From positions 1 to 28,776 of IMG/VR virus record IMGVR_UViG_3300047375_000440: 28,776 nucleotides of DNA, one strand, 5' to 3'. Below, one piece after another: positions 7,274-16,052 of this stretch. Source of the DNA: a virus. Numbering within the stretch: the stretch's first letter is position 1; each line of letters starts with the position of its first letter. The notes beneath the pieces were generated by a model that made no database searches, was not told where the DNA came from, and saw only the letters and a list, made by a program, of their open reading frames with translations. Position numbers and translations under genes: made by a program.

Positions 7274-10200
7274 CTACGCTGGAGCGCCACCTTCATTGGT
7301 ATCAGTAAATTTGATACTACTACCGGCAGTTTGCATAAAGATCCTCATTCCATTTCCGTTTGGTAATGTACTCATCATACCTTCATATCTTCTTTTATTT
7401 TTCTTCCAGTAGTATTTCTGTCCATCTGGTCCTACATGTCCAGCGTATGGGTGTGCAGTACCAGCGGATGTTACATCAAAACCTTGTCCACCAACTGTAA
7501 ACTGTGCATTCAAACCATCAGAATCTGTATATTTTTCAATTTCAATACTACCTGATTGAGTACTAAAGTCTGCAGAAGAAACTGTAATCAAATCAAGTTC
7601 ACTTCTTGGATAATAAAATCTTTGTGATGTAAGTTGAGTTGGGAATGAGAATACAAAGTCTCTATCCTGTGTAATTGACAACTGTTCTTGTGGATTAATA
7701 ATTGCATTTGAATCAATTTCATGCATAGTTGCAGATACGTGGAAATCCCAAGGTTTTAATACATCCTGTTCTCTAACAACAAATCTATTAATTGTTTTTT
7801 GGAAATTTTGATTTCTCTCTGGAAAATCTCTATCTTCAGGTGTTTCGATATAATATGCGTTTCCTGCTGGGTCCGCAAATACGTAATTAATTAATTTAAC
7901 AGTTAATGCTGCACTAGGTCTTGGTGCATCTCTAAACAATAATGTTTGGTTAAAGAAATCATAGATATATACATTTTTAGTTGGGTCTAATAATGACCAA
8001 ATTGGATCGCCAGGCAATCTACCATTCACAGACGCACCAGTTAGATTTGTATATTTACTAATATTTAATCCAGTTGATGAATTTACAGGAGTCTTATATT
8101 TATCACCAAAGATTTCCCACAATGCATAAATGAAGTGTATTTTATATGCCTCTTTTGTTGTTGGGTTTATAACACTACATGCCATACTCGCACCACCAGT
8201 GGGATCGGTTGGATTGTATACGGTCCAATCAAGGTCTACACCTTCCTTATATGTTGCAGCATTTTGTGATGTACCATCAAAAATTTCTTTAATATAATCT
8301 GGTACTGCTGCAGTAGATTCAACTGGTAGTTTAAAACTACTACCCAATTTAGTTACACCAGCGGCATCAAGTGATTGTATAAATCTATGACCTGTTGATG
8401 GATCTCCCATTCTTACCCACTGGTCATAATTAAGAATATATGCATCTGTATCTCTAATCAATTCTTGTCCATCAATAGCAACAATCAAAGAATCTAAAAC
8501 CTTCGTTTGGTTTGCTTGATTTTCGTTGTATAGAATGTCCAACATTGCATATGAAGGGTCTGACCAATCTCCAGGCGCTGCGCCGGTTGCACCATCTGGA
8601 ATACCATCGGTTGCATCAGTTGCGGCAGTTACAAAAGTAGAAACACGTTCAATTCTATTTTCTGGATAAATTACATTACCAGAAAAATGTGGAGCTAGTC
8701 TAGAATCCATAACCCAACTAGAGCCTTTGGATTTTGCAGTAGAAGATACACCATCTCTAGGCAACTCTGTAAACCCGACAATTTCTAAATCATTAACTCT
8801 CTCGTTTGAAGTTATCGTCGTGAAATCTGCTGGAAAATTGAATGCACTTGAATCAAAAGTAGCTGGATCTGTTACTTGCCACTGATAACCTTTCAACCAA
8901 TAATCCGTTGTTTGAGTCAGTTTAGAACCAACGATACCAACATCTAATTCTTTTTTCTCTCCAGTACTGTCTCCAGACGCATCAGTACCTGTCAAATACC
9001 CTTTACCTGTAAAGTCTAGTGCGTTTACCGTACCATTAAACATTGTCTCTGTTGGGTCAAAATAAAGTGTTGGGCCTTCTGTTTCCAACATTTGTCCTAA
9101 TGATGTATAAAGATTTGGTGTCTTTGTTAAATCATTAATATCAGATGCGGCATAGTATTGGTTTAAATCTGCAATATCTATTGGTCTTTTACATGGAGAA
9201 TACACACAGTGGACAGGAGACTTTCCAGTAAACTCTGGTTGTCCTGTTGTTTGGTCTACGTGTCTCTGTACAACAAACCACGCATAATCATCATCTTGAT
9301 CTACAGATGCTTGTTCCCACATAAAGAAACCCATACCATGGTCAGTAATAGTAATTCTATATGATAAAGGATATGTTCGTGCAGTATCGTCTATATCTTT
9401 TTGAGATCTTCTATAAAAATCTGATTTAGACTTAATTAATTGATAAGTACTACCTCTACCAACATTAGGTTCTTTATAGATATCACACAGTTCTCCAGGC
9501 TCTCTAGATACTGGACCTTTGATACCATCTCTAGATTGTCCTTTTGTCACAGACATGTCATCAAGTAATTGGTATGAAGTTGCAACATTAACTCTTACAG
9601 ATGCAAGTTTTCTATCCCATTCAAAACGCAATCTCCATTTTTGGGGTTTACGATTTGAAGTAGGAGATGTATATTCTGGTGTCAATGTGTCATCAGACAA
9701 CAAATCTACCCCTTTAGATGATTCAACTAAAAATTTATCACTGATATCTCTTAGTGCATATTCAACATCTACTTTATTATTGGATAATGGTTTTGGATAA
9801 ATCAAGTTAAATGCGGGTGCATATGTATCAACTTCTTCGTATTCAATCAAAAAGATGCTACCAGCATCAATATATGAATTTTGATCCGAAGTTGCCAGAA
9901 CTTGACCACCACCGTCAGTATTGACTGTAAATGTTTGATTTGCTGCATCCCAATTTAAATCTAATATTGCATATTGTTGTGAAGAAGTGGCGGGAATAAA
10001 TACAATACCATCATTCGCAACAAATGCATGGTTTACACCACTTATTGCAGTTTGAATTGGACCCAATCCAGCCTTTCCTACTAATGCACCATATGGAACA
10101 TCTAAAGAATGTTTCCAATGATATCCGATTGCAACATTAACATTATTGAGATCTGCTGAGTCTACCCATGTAATTTCTGAACCAGCAAGTAATGTAATAG

Positions 10201-11062
10201 TACTTCTTCTAGTCGCGTCATCTGATTCGACTGTGTAAAAACTTTCTGGTAATAATTTTCCATTAATTGAAACTCTAAATTCTCCATCTCCCAAATCACC
10301 TCTAGTGAATGGTAACATTGCAGTACCAGATGCTGCAGTCAATACAACATTAGATGATCCAATGGTAGAGATATCCTTTTCAAAAGAAGTTCTCCATTCT
10401 CTAACAACTTTATAAAGATGTTTAAAAGTTTTCTGTACACCCTCAATTCCTGTTGTGGTATAATCATCGTTATATTGTGTAGTTAAAGTATGTCTAAGTT
10501 TTGTAACACTTGCATCTGTATATCCAGCCGCTACTGGATCGCCGTTAACGTCAAGAGGTGTTGCATGTGTTGCCTTTAACAATTCTGGTGTGTCATAAGG
10601 ATGAACAGTCAAGTCTTTTGCAAGTTGGTATAATAAACCACCATCTGTACCTGTCCAAGAATCTTGCGCCTCTTGAAATCTAACCTCAACTGTATCACCA
10701 GATACTGGTCTATATTCTTCTGCAAAAATCAAAGAACCGAAAATTCCGGCACTTCTATCAAATTCTACAGAACCTAGGCCGGCAAGTTGTGAACCTTCTT
10801 TATATGTACCATCTTCCCAAGATGTTACATCGGGGTCTGTTGTAGTACCATCAACTGAATTTTTACCTTGTGTTCTGTCAATAGAATATCTTACTTCACC
10901 AACTTTAATTTCCCAATTCCAATCTTTATCTTCGTAATCGATTTTTGAACGTAATGGAAACACTCTTGTAGAACCGCCACCTGTATGGTATTCTACGTGT
11001 TGTCTGTGAGAGATATTAATAATCTCATTTCTTTGAATACTATACCCACTTGAACTTGGCAT
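7274..11062 (-). CDS. Probable virion structural protein, paralogue 2 of 3 (1262 aa)
   Basis: This is the longest of the three related proteins. The N-terminus (SIQRNEIINI, residues 8-17; DGGLLYQLAKDLTVHPYD near 140) aligns with that of the 1049-residue paralogue. The core contains KPQKWRLRFEWD (about 470-482), TYPLSYRITITDHG (about 561-576), DQDDDYAWFVVQRHVD (about 586-602) and PVHCVYSPCKRP (about 613-625). The C-terminal module (from about 1090) contains REQDVLKPWDFH, IINPQEQLSITQD, QRFYYPRSELDLI and STLPNGNGMRIF. Between core and C-terminal module lie about 465 residues that show no obvious match to the other paralogues. The leader carries an exact TATAAATA and the strongest Shine-Dalgarno in the window (AAAGGAG), which fixes the ATG at 11062. 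No catalytic motif is recognised. A structural, perhaps baseplate- or fibre-associated, role is inferred from position. Confidence 0.9.
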   Translation of the reverse strand: MPSSSGYSIQRNEIINISHRQHVEYHTGGGSTRVFPLRSKIDYEDKDWNWEIKVGEVRYSIDRTQGKNSVDGTTTDPDVTSWEDGTYKEGSQLAGLGSVEFDRSAGIFGSLIFAEEYRPVSGDTVEVRFQEAQDSWTGTDGGLLYQLAKDLTVHPYDTPELLKATHATPLDVNGDPVAAGYTDASVTKLRHTLTTQYNDDYTTTGIEGVQKTFKHLYKVVREWRTSFEKDISTIGSSNVVLTAASGTAMLPFTRGDLGDGEFRVSINGKLLPESFYTVESDDATRRSTITLLAGSEITWVDSADLNNVNVAIGYHWKHSLDVPYGALVGKAGLGPIQTAISGVNHAFVANDGIVFIPATSSQQYAILDLNWDAANQTFTVNTDGGGQVLATSDQNSYIDAGSIFLIEYEEVDTYAPAFNLIYPKPLSNNKVDVEYALRDISDKFLVESSKGVDLLSDDTLTPEYTSPTSNRKPQKWRLRFEWDRKLASVRVNVATSYQLLDDMSVTKGQSRDGIKGPVSREPGELCDIYKEPNVGRGSTYQLIKSKSDFYRRSQKDIDDTARTYPLSYRITITDHGMGFFMWEQASVDQDDDYAWFVVQRHVDQTTGQPEFTGKSPVHCVYSPCKRPIDIADLNQYYAASDINDLTKTPNLYTSLGQMLETEGPTLYFDPTETMFNGTVNALDFTGKGYLTGTDASGDSTGEKKELDVGIVGSKLTQTTDYWLKGYQWQVTDPATFDSSAFNFPADFTTITSNERVNDLEIVGFTELPRDGVSSTAKSKGSSWVMDSRLAPHFSGNVIYPENRIERVSTFVTAATDATDGIPDGATGAAPGDWSDPSYAMLDILYNENQANQTKVLDSLIVAIDGQELIRDTDAYILNYDQWVRMGDPSTGHRFIQSLDAAGVTKLGSSFKLPVESTAAVPDYIKEIFDGTSQNAATYKEGVDLDWTVYNPTDPTGGASMACSVINPTTKEAYKIHFIYALWEIFGDKYKTPVNSSTGLNISKYTNLTGASVNGRLPGDPIWSLLDPTKNVYIYDFFNQTLLFRDAPRPSAALTVKLINYVFADPAGNAYYIETPEDRDFPERNQNFQKTINRFVVREQDVLKPWDFHVSATMHEIDSNAIINPQEQLSITQDRDFVFSFPTQLTSQRFYYPRSELDLITVSSADFSTQSGSIEIEKYTDSDGLNAQFTVGGQGFDVTSAGTAHPYAGHVGPDGQKYYWKKNKRRYEGMMSTLPNGNGMRIFMQTAGSSIKFTDTNEGGAPA

Positions 11063-11108
11063 TAATAATCTCCTTTAAAATTTTTAGGACTTTTTGTTTA
11101 TCTGAATA

Positions 11109-11116
11109 TATTTATA
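11109..11116 (-). promoter_or_regulatory. T4-type late promoter TATAAATA for the 1262-aa gene
   Basis: An exact TATAAATA on the minus strand lies 46 bases before the ATG at 11062, in the gap after the 582-residue gene. The expected leader of about 40 bases ends in AAAGGAG, 8 bases before the ATG. The AGATAAACAAA segment that follows the octamer is shared with the leader of the 1049-residue paralogue. Confidence 0.78.
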
Positions 11117-11127
11117 AAACTTTTCTT

Positions 11128-12876
11128 CTAGTCTATGTTAACATCACTGTTGAAAATATAGTCTCCATTCACTAACATCAACACTCTCATTCCGTTTCCA
11201 TTTGGTAGAGTTGATAACATCCCCTGATATCTTCGGTTATCTGTATTTGTTCCATCTGGTTTGTATGTTTGCATAGGTACATTACTACTCTGTGCAACTA
11301 CTTCTGAAGATGAGAATGCAATTAAATCAATTTCTTCTTTTGGATACATATATCTTTGAGTAGTGAGTCCTGTTGGGAAAGTGATAACAAACCTGTTATC
11401 ATCTGTAATTGCAAGTTGTTCCATTGGGTTGATAATTGCATTACTATCTGTCTGGTGTCTAGTACAATCTTTGTGTACATCCCATGGTTTTACGATATCA
11501 AATTCTCTTGCAACAAATCTCCAAATATTTTTTGCCATAAATTCATCTGCGAGAGAATCTTCTCTGTCATATGGATTCAAAATATATAATGAATCTGAAT
11601 TTAATTCGGATACCGAAAATTCATTTCCAGATTCATCATACACATTACCAATAGCATTTGCTGCAGTCTGTAAATTTGCAGCCTGTTGAGTAAAGTATAC
11701 ACCAAAATCTCTAGGCGAAACACTTTCCCTTGAACAAGAATACATACAATGTAATGGGAATCTAGATGATTCATCAGTTCTTGTAATACCTGTTTGATTA
11801 TCTACAGTTCTTTGTGCAAGTACCCATGCATAATCATCGTTTTGGTCTGTTGAACTATCATCCATTATAAAGAAACAAAATCCACGTTCTGTGAATGTAA
11901 TTCTATATTGCATAGGATATGTACCGGCTACTGAACTATCCTGTTTGGGGAATCTTTTAAACCAACCTTTGCCGCGTCTTTTATTTCTCCAACGAGTACT
12001 TCTATTAATAGTACCACCATCTTCAGGAATTACAATATCTTCGAAAAATAAATCAACACACTGGCCAGGATCTCGTAAGATAGAAGTAGAAACTGATGCA
12101 CCATTTTCTAAAGTAATTAAACCATCACTAATACCTAATGGTGCAGTAATATCTCCGTTATCTAAAATTTGGTTTTTGGTTGCAATGTTAATTTTTAACC
12201 ACGCATAAGAAGGATTTGGAATTCCTACTGTGGCCTCCCATCCCGCCGGCAAACTTGCATTTGTAACAGTACCATAGCCAGGATGTGAATTAACTAGGGT
12301 TTCTCCCCAAGTACTTACGAGAGTTTCATCAATTGCATTACCGTCACTATATGTGTCTAATCCCAAATTACGCATTTTTAAATTTAGTTGATATAACTCT
12401 GCAGAAAATTCTTTGTCACTTTCAAATAACCTCGGACGTTCATCATATTCAAGACGCAATCTAAATTTTTGATCGATACCTCTAGAAACTTGACCTTGAT
12501 TTGGTGACATTTGGTCTGTAGAATCGTACACAATTACATGTTGCAATTGTGGTTGTCCATCATCAGTAGTACCATAACTAGGTGTACCATCATATCCAGC
12601 AACAGGAAATACTGGGTCAAAAAATCTTTTTGTTACTAGGGTTGAACCATCTGCGGCGTCTACCACTTCATTACCAGATTGTGGGATTCCGTTGTATAAT
12701 TGCCATTCTCGTTTTAAATCTAAATCTAAAACTTTGAGCATTCCACCATATGGAGTACCGTCCAATCCACCATCACCAGTAAAACCACCATTACCAGTGA
12801 AGGCAGTGAACCCTGTTCTTACAGTAGAAACTCCATAGTTTTTAAATGCTGATAAGGTAACTTGTAATTGTGCCAT
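11128..12876 (-). CDS. Probable virion structural protein, paralogue 1 of 3 (582 aa, short form)
   Basis: This is the shortest family member. The N-terminus is different, with a Gly/Phe/Thr-rich stretch (FTAFTGNGGFTGDGGLDG, about 23-40), then QKFRLRLEYDERP (about 137-149) matching the QKWR block of the others. An extra loop follows before the core: TYPMQYRITFTERG (about 315-328), DQNDDYAWVLAQRTVD (about 340-355) and PLHCMYSCSRE (about 371-381). Only about 75 residues separate the core from the C-terminal module (REFDIVKPWDVH, about 455-467; IINPMEQLAITDD; STLPNGNGMRVL near 555-566). This suggests the minimal architecture, with the large central segments of the other two being additions. The leader holds a CATAAATA late-promoter variant and AGAAAGAG about 10 bases before the ATG. 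Function is unknown beyond probable virion component. Confidence 0.9.
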   Translation of the reverse strand: MAQLQVTLSAFKNYGVSTVRTGFTAFTGNGGFTGDGGLDGTPYGGMLKVLDLDLKREWQLYNGIPQSGNEVVDAADGSTLVTKRFFDPVFPVAGYDGTPSYGTTDDGQPQLQHVIVYDSTDQMSPNQGQVSRGIDQKFRLRLEYDERPRLFESDKEFSAELYQLNLKMRNLGLDTYSDGNAIDETLVSTWGETLVNSHPGYGTVTNASLPAGWEATVGIPNPSYAWLKINIATKNQILDNGDITAPLGISDGLITLENGASVSTSILRDPGQCVDLFFEDIVIPEDGGTINRSTRWRNKRRGKGWFKRFPKQDSSVAGTYPMQYRITFTERGFCFFIMDDSSTDQNDDYAWVLAQRTVDNQTGITRTDESSRFPLHCMYSCSRESVSPRDFGVYFTQQAANLQTAANAIGNVYDESGNEFSVSELNSDSLYILNPYDREDSLADEFMAKNIWRFVAREFDIVKPWDVHKDCTRHQTDSNAIINPMEQLAITDDNRFVITFPTGLTTQRYMYPKEEIDLIAFSSSEVVAQSSNVPMQTYKPDGTNTDNRRYQGMLSTLPNGNGMRVLMLVNGDYIFNSDVNID

Positions 12877-12908
12877 ATTAGTTTACTCTTTCTAATTCGT
12901 TATATATC

Positions 12909-12916
12909 TATTTATG
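12909..12916 (-). promoter_or_regulatory. Candidate T4-type late promoter (CATAAATA variant) for the 582-aa gene
   Basis: The octamer CATAAATA on the minus strand overlaps the TAA stop of the 198-residue gene (12914-12912) and lies 32 bases before the ATG at 12876. Expected initiation would give a leader of about 27 bases with an AAAGAG ribosome-binding site. It has one mismatch to the T4 consensus. Read-through from the upstream genes is also possible, because no terminator separates them. Confidence 0.5.
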
Positions 12917-13508
12917 CCGCAGAACCTGTATTACTTCCGCCGCCACCAGACAAATTTTGATAATGTATTGGTACAAATCCATTACAAGATACAGTTGCAG
13001 TTATATTGTTAATTCCAGAATTGTCTCCATAAGAAAGTACGAAGATATCATCATTTTCTGGTTGTGGTAATATTAGACTATGGAACTTAGAAGTTCTATT
13101 GCCGGTGTTATCTTTTCCAGAAACACTTACAATTTTTTCACCAGTTGTCCAATCTTCTGTTTCACTTAATCTCCAAAAACCAATATCAAATTCATCTTGT
13201 ATATCAAATCTAAACCAAACCTCAATAATAGAATATGATAAAACTGTTTCTTCTGGGTCTATTCCAAGACTAACCAATCTTTCTTTTGTTACACTGGGCC
13301 CAACCAATACTATTTCAGTTTCACATGAATATGCATTACCATAATTATTTGAGGTAAATGACGAAATCATAGGGGCAAAGTCTACTGCAATATCACCATT
13401 CGGAGTTGTTACCACACCATTACTAACATTATCAATACCAGTAGAATTTCCATCTATACCGATATTTATGATAAAATTACTTTGTTGACTGTTTTCTATA
13501 TATGACAT
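12912..13508 (-). CDS. Unrecognised small protein with Gly-rich tail, next to a fibre gene (198 aa)
   Basis: The gene starts 3 bases after the stop of the 842-residue fibre-like gene, whose last codons supply the ribosome-binding region (GGATAAG), so the two are translationally close and probably functionally linked. The sequence is polar and beta-rich, with two cysteines (one in NAYSCETEIV near 60, one in ATVSCNGF near 175). A central segment is rich in acidic and aromatic residues (VWFRFDIQDEFDIGFWRL, about 98-115), and the tail is glycine-rich (SGGGGSNTGSAA). No membrane segment or signal peptide is visible. In T4-like phages the gene after a large fibre often encodes a fibre-assembly chaperone or tip adhesin. 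That role is possible here but rests on position alone. Confidence 0.85.
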   Translation of the reverse strand: MSYIENSQQSNFIINIGIDGNSTGIDNVSNGVVTTPNGDIAVDFAPMISSFTSNNYGNAYSCETEIVLVGPSVTKERLVSLGIDPEETVLSYSIIEVWFRFDIQDEFDIGFWRLSETEDWTTGEKIVSVSGKDNTGNRTSKFHSLILPQPENDDIFVLSYGDNSGINNITATVSCNGFVPIHYQNLSGGGGSNTGSAA

Positions 13509-13511
13509 TTC

Positions 13512-16040
13512 TTATCCATTAAAATATTTTGTACCAAATGAAAAATCTTCATTAGGGTCGTGCATCCATGAAAAATCAGAATTCTTTAATTGCCAATCAT
13601 TACTATGGTTTGGAGATTTTACAAATACTCTCAAAACATCACGGCCGCGTCTTTCATACATGTTTGCAAATACAGGATATCTTTGTCCTGCTGTTAGATA
13701 TTTAGAGTATTCCTGAGATGCAAATCTTTTACCATGATCCCCACCATTGTCAACTTGTGCGTTTGCGCGAGTCCTAGTACTTTTAAATTTTGCATGGTCT
13801 CCTAACCAAAAATAACTACCATCATCTGAATACGTATTAAATTTGTATGTACCAGAAACATGTGGTACAATATATCCATGATACATAGATACATAATAGT
13901 TACCAATATTTTCTGGAGTATCCATTTGGCTTTCAATATACTTAACTGTTGCAGGTCTACCACCACGATAGTACCCATACCCACCTAATAATTTACTATC
14001 GCCCCACCAACCCCATACGTGATATCTGACAACGCCAGGTGACAGTGGTGGTAAAGTTCTTTTAGTATTTGCCAATGCATCAGCACTTGTAGAACCAGTT
14101 CTATTTAAATTCATTCCAGACCATGCTAAAGTAAATGCATGTGGATTTGTAGATGATGTTTGTTGTTTAAATCCGGCCTTTGCAACAGTTTTAATAGGTA
14201 TATTATTTGTATCTCTAAATACGATAGTAAATATTTCTGATGAGTCATTTGCATGTTGTGGAAAGTTATATACTTTTCCTGAGTCCGCCTTTGATGCAAT
14301 TTTTGTATAAACTACAAAACCATTTTCACCACCAGAAAATGACTGTAAACTCCACCCTGCAGGCCTTGCTGAATTATATTCAGTTTCTGTACGTACAGAA
14401 CTTGGATTAGAAAATCTTTGTATTGCAACTATTAAATCATTATCTTTTATTCCTGATTGTAAATTTGCACTAAATCCAACATCCTGTATACCAACTCCAA
14501 CTTGGTTAAGATCATTTATATTTGGCCCATCAACTTCTAACGCCAACATAAATCCGTTATTATACGAACCTGTATCGTTTTGATCTAATTTCCATTTTGG
14601 TAATTTTTCACCTCGATTGTATAGAGAATATCCCCATTCAAAGTTTGTGCCCGTCAACTTACCAGATTCCAGTGGAGGTGTGATTAGGAAACTTGGAGCT
14701 GCATCGGAACTCACCCCAGCAATTAATATTACTGGATTTGGTAAAATACTGGATGCAGTAATAGTTGTCGTATTATCCACATAAACTGCACTTAAAGGAA
14801 TATAATCTTTCTTTTGTTTTATTTGTATATCGGAAATACTAACAAAATTTTCTGAGTTAATAAACAATGGATATACTTTATTCCAATTATTGTTATTCTT
14901 TACATAAACTTCTCTGATTTCTTTCCATGCACCAGAATCTTTTGCATATATTTCTTTTGGAACCCACCATTTTGTCCTATCATTTCCTAATGGACTTAGT
15001 AAAGTACCTGTCGAATTGTTTGGTTTAACATCTCTTACTACATTATGACCATTTTTTGATATAACAGAAAATCTAAAAAATCTCTTATTCGCACCACGGC
15101 CAATATTATCACCAGAAACGTATGGTCTACCATCACCTATAACTTCAACTCCCTGATACTCACCACCCTGATTAAAGTAGAAATTTGCAGTTGCATCACC
15201 ATTTTTATAATGAGTTATAGTTGATGTGCCTTTGAAAAAACAAAATCCTGCTCCATCATATTTACCGCCAGAATGATGTGGTTGTACAATTTTAATATAA
15301 CAGTTTCCACTTGCATTTCTCACGTTCATACTCATTAGTGCCCAAGAGTTTTGTCTAAAGTCAAAGTTTAGTGTCTGCATTACACGACCATCAGATTTTC
15401 TCACCAATGTCATGATATATTTTTCTCTGGTCATATCTGTATATTCCAGACCATTACTATCATTACCAATGATATAATAAAATGAAAGAGTATCCATTCC
15501 AGTTGCATTGAATGTTGGGGATTGCCAAGAACGAGGATAATGTGTACCTATTTGTACATATCCTGTAATATCATTTCTGTTTGCAATGATACCATGTTTG
15601 GATGCACCACCAGTATCGCCAGAACCACTACCAAATCCACGGTTCTTTGCATCTAGTTTAAGACTCACTCTAGTCTCTGTCCAAGATAAGGGTTCGTTTG
15701 TTGCATCAATTCTTGCAACTTCTGTCCAAGGACCCTCTTCTGTTTCACATGCCTCTAATGATAAAATTCTATCACCTGTACCAATATTTGCAGGCCAAGT
15801 TAAATCATACGTGATATATGGATTTTCTCCCTGTTTTCTAGGATGGTTATCATCGATAGTAAAAACAGGTGTATACATTCTATCTAAATTATTTTCACTG
15901 TAATTTTTAAGTGGCTCATATAATCTGGCATCGACTGCCTTCAACCCTCTACCCTTATTACCAGAGTGTTGGATTTGCAAATCTACTTTATACTCTACGT
16001 TCTGTTGATTAAGAGTATCATCTTTGACATAGTATGCCAT
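13512..16040 (-). CDS. Fibre/adhesin-like protein with C-terminal PA14/GLEYA-like domain (842 aa)
   Basis: Probably a virion appendage that binds a surface glycan. The N-terminal part (about 1-350) is beta-rich, with GPWTEVARIDATNEPLSW (about 100-117). A phage fibre-style segment at about 370-391 reads WKEIREVYVK then WNKVYPLF. The C-terminal region from about 669 is rich in Trp, Tyr and Gly (HVWGWWGDSK; GGYGYYRGG). It includes MYHGYIVPHVSGTYKF followed by YSDDGSYFWLGDH (about 735-748), which matches the DDGS-x-x-W(L/I)(G/D) signature of PA14 and GLEYA domains, known sugar-binding folds in adhesins, toxins and yeast flocculins. LRVFVKSP and a short tail close the protein. The GAGGG-type ribosome-binding site overlaps the previous stop region. 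The domain call comes from motif recognition; glycan binding is inference. Confidence 0.85.
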   Translation of the reverse strand: MAYYVKDDTLNQQNVEYKVDLQIQHSGNKGRGLKAVDARLYEPLKNYSENNLDRMYTPVFTIDDNHPRKQGENPYITYDLTWPANIGTGDRILSLEACETEEGPWTEVARIDATNEPLSWTETRVSLKLDAKNRGFGSGSGDTGGASKHGIIANRNDITGYVQIGTHYPRSWQSPTFNATGMDTLSFYYIIGNDSNGLEYTDMTREKYIMTLVRKSDGRVMQTLNFDFRQNSWALMSMNVRNASGNCYIKIVQPHHSGGKYDGAGFCFFKGTSTITHYKNGDATANFYFNQGGEYQGVEVIGDGRPYVSGDNIGRGANKRFFRFSVISKNGHNVVRDVKPNNSTGTLLSPLGNDRTKWWVPKEIYAKDSGAWKEIREVYVKNNNNWNKVYPLFINSENFVSISDIQIKQKKDYIPLSAVYVDNTTTITASSILPNPVILIAGVSSDAAPSFLITPPLESGKLTGTNFEWGYSLYNRGEKLPKWKLDQNDTGSYNNGFMLALEVDGPNINDLNQVGVGIQDVGFSANLQSGIKDNDLIVAIQRFSNPSSVRTETEYNSARPAGWSLQSFSGGENGFVVYTKIASKADSGKVYNFPQHANDSSEIFTIVFRDTNNIPIKTVAKAGFKQQTSSTNPHAFTLAWSGMNLNRTGSTSADALANTKRTLPPLSPGVVRYHVWGWWGDSKLLGGYGYYRGGRPATVKYIESQMDTPENIGNYYVSMYHGYIVPHVSGTYKFNTYSDDGSYFWLGDHAKFKSTRTRANAQVDNGGDHGKRFASQEYSKYLTAGQRYPVFANMYERRGRDVLRVFVKSPNHSNDWQLKNSDFSWMHDPNEDFSFGTKYFNG

Positions 16041-16052
16041 TTATTGCCCTCT

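Noticed and set aside
13463-13470. CATAAATA octamer near the start of the 198-aa gene
   Set aside because: It lies inside coding sequence with no appropriately placed gene start after it. In AT-rich DNA single-mismatch octamers occur by chance.
4070-16040. Diversity-generating retroelement acting on the fibre or paralogue genes
   Set aside because: No reverse transcriptase or template repeat is visible in the window, and I saw no variable-repeat pair with adenine-specific changes. The resemblance among paralogues is spread over the whole length.
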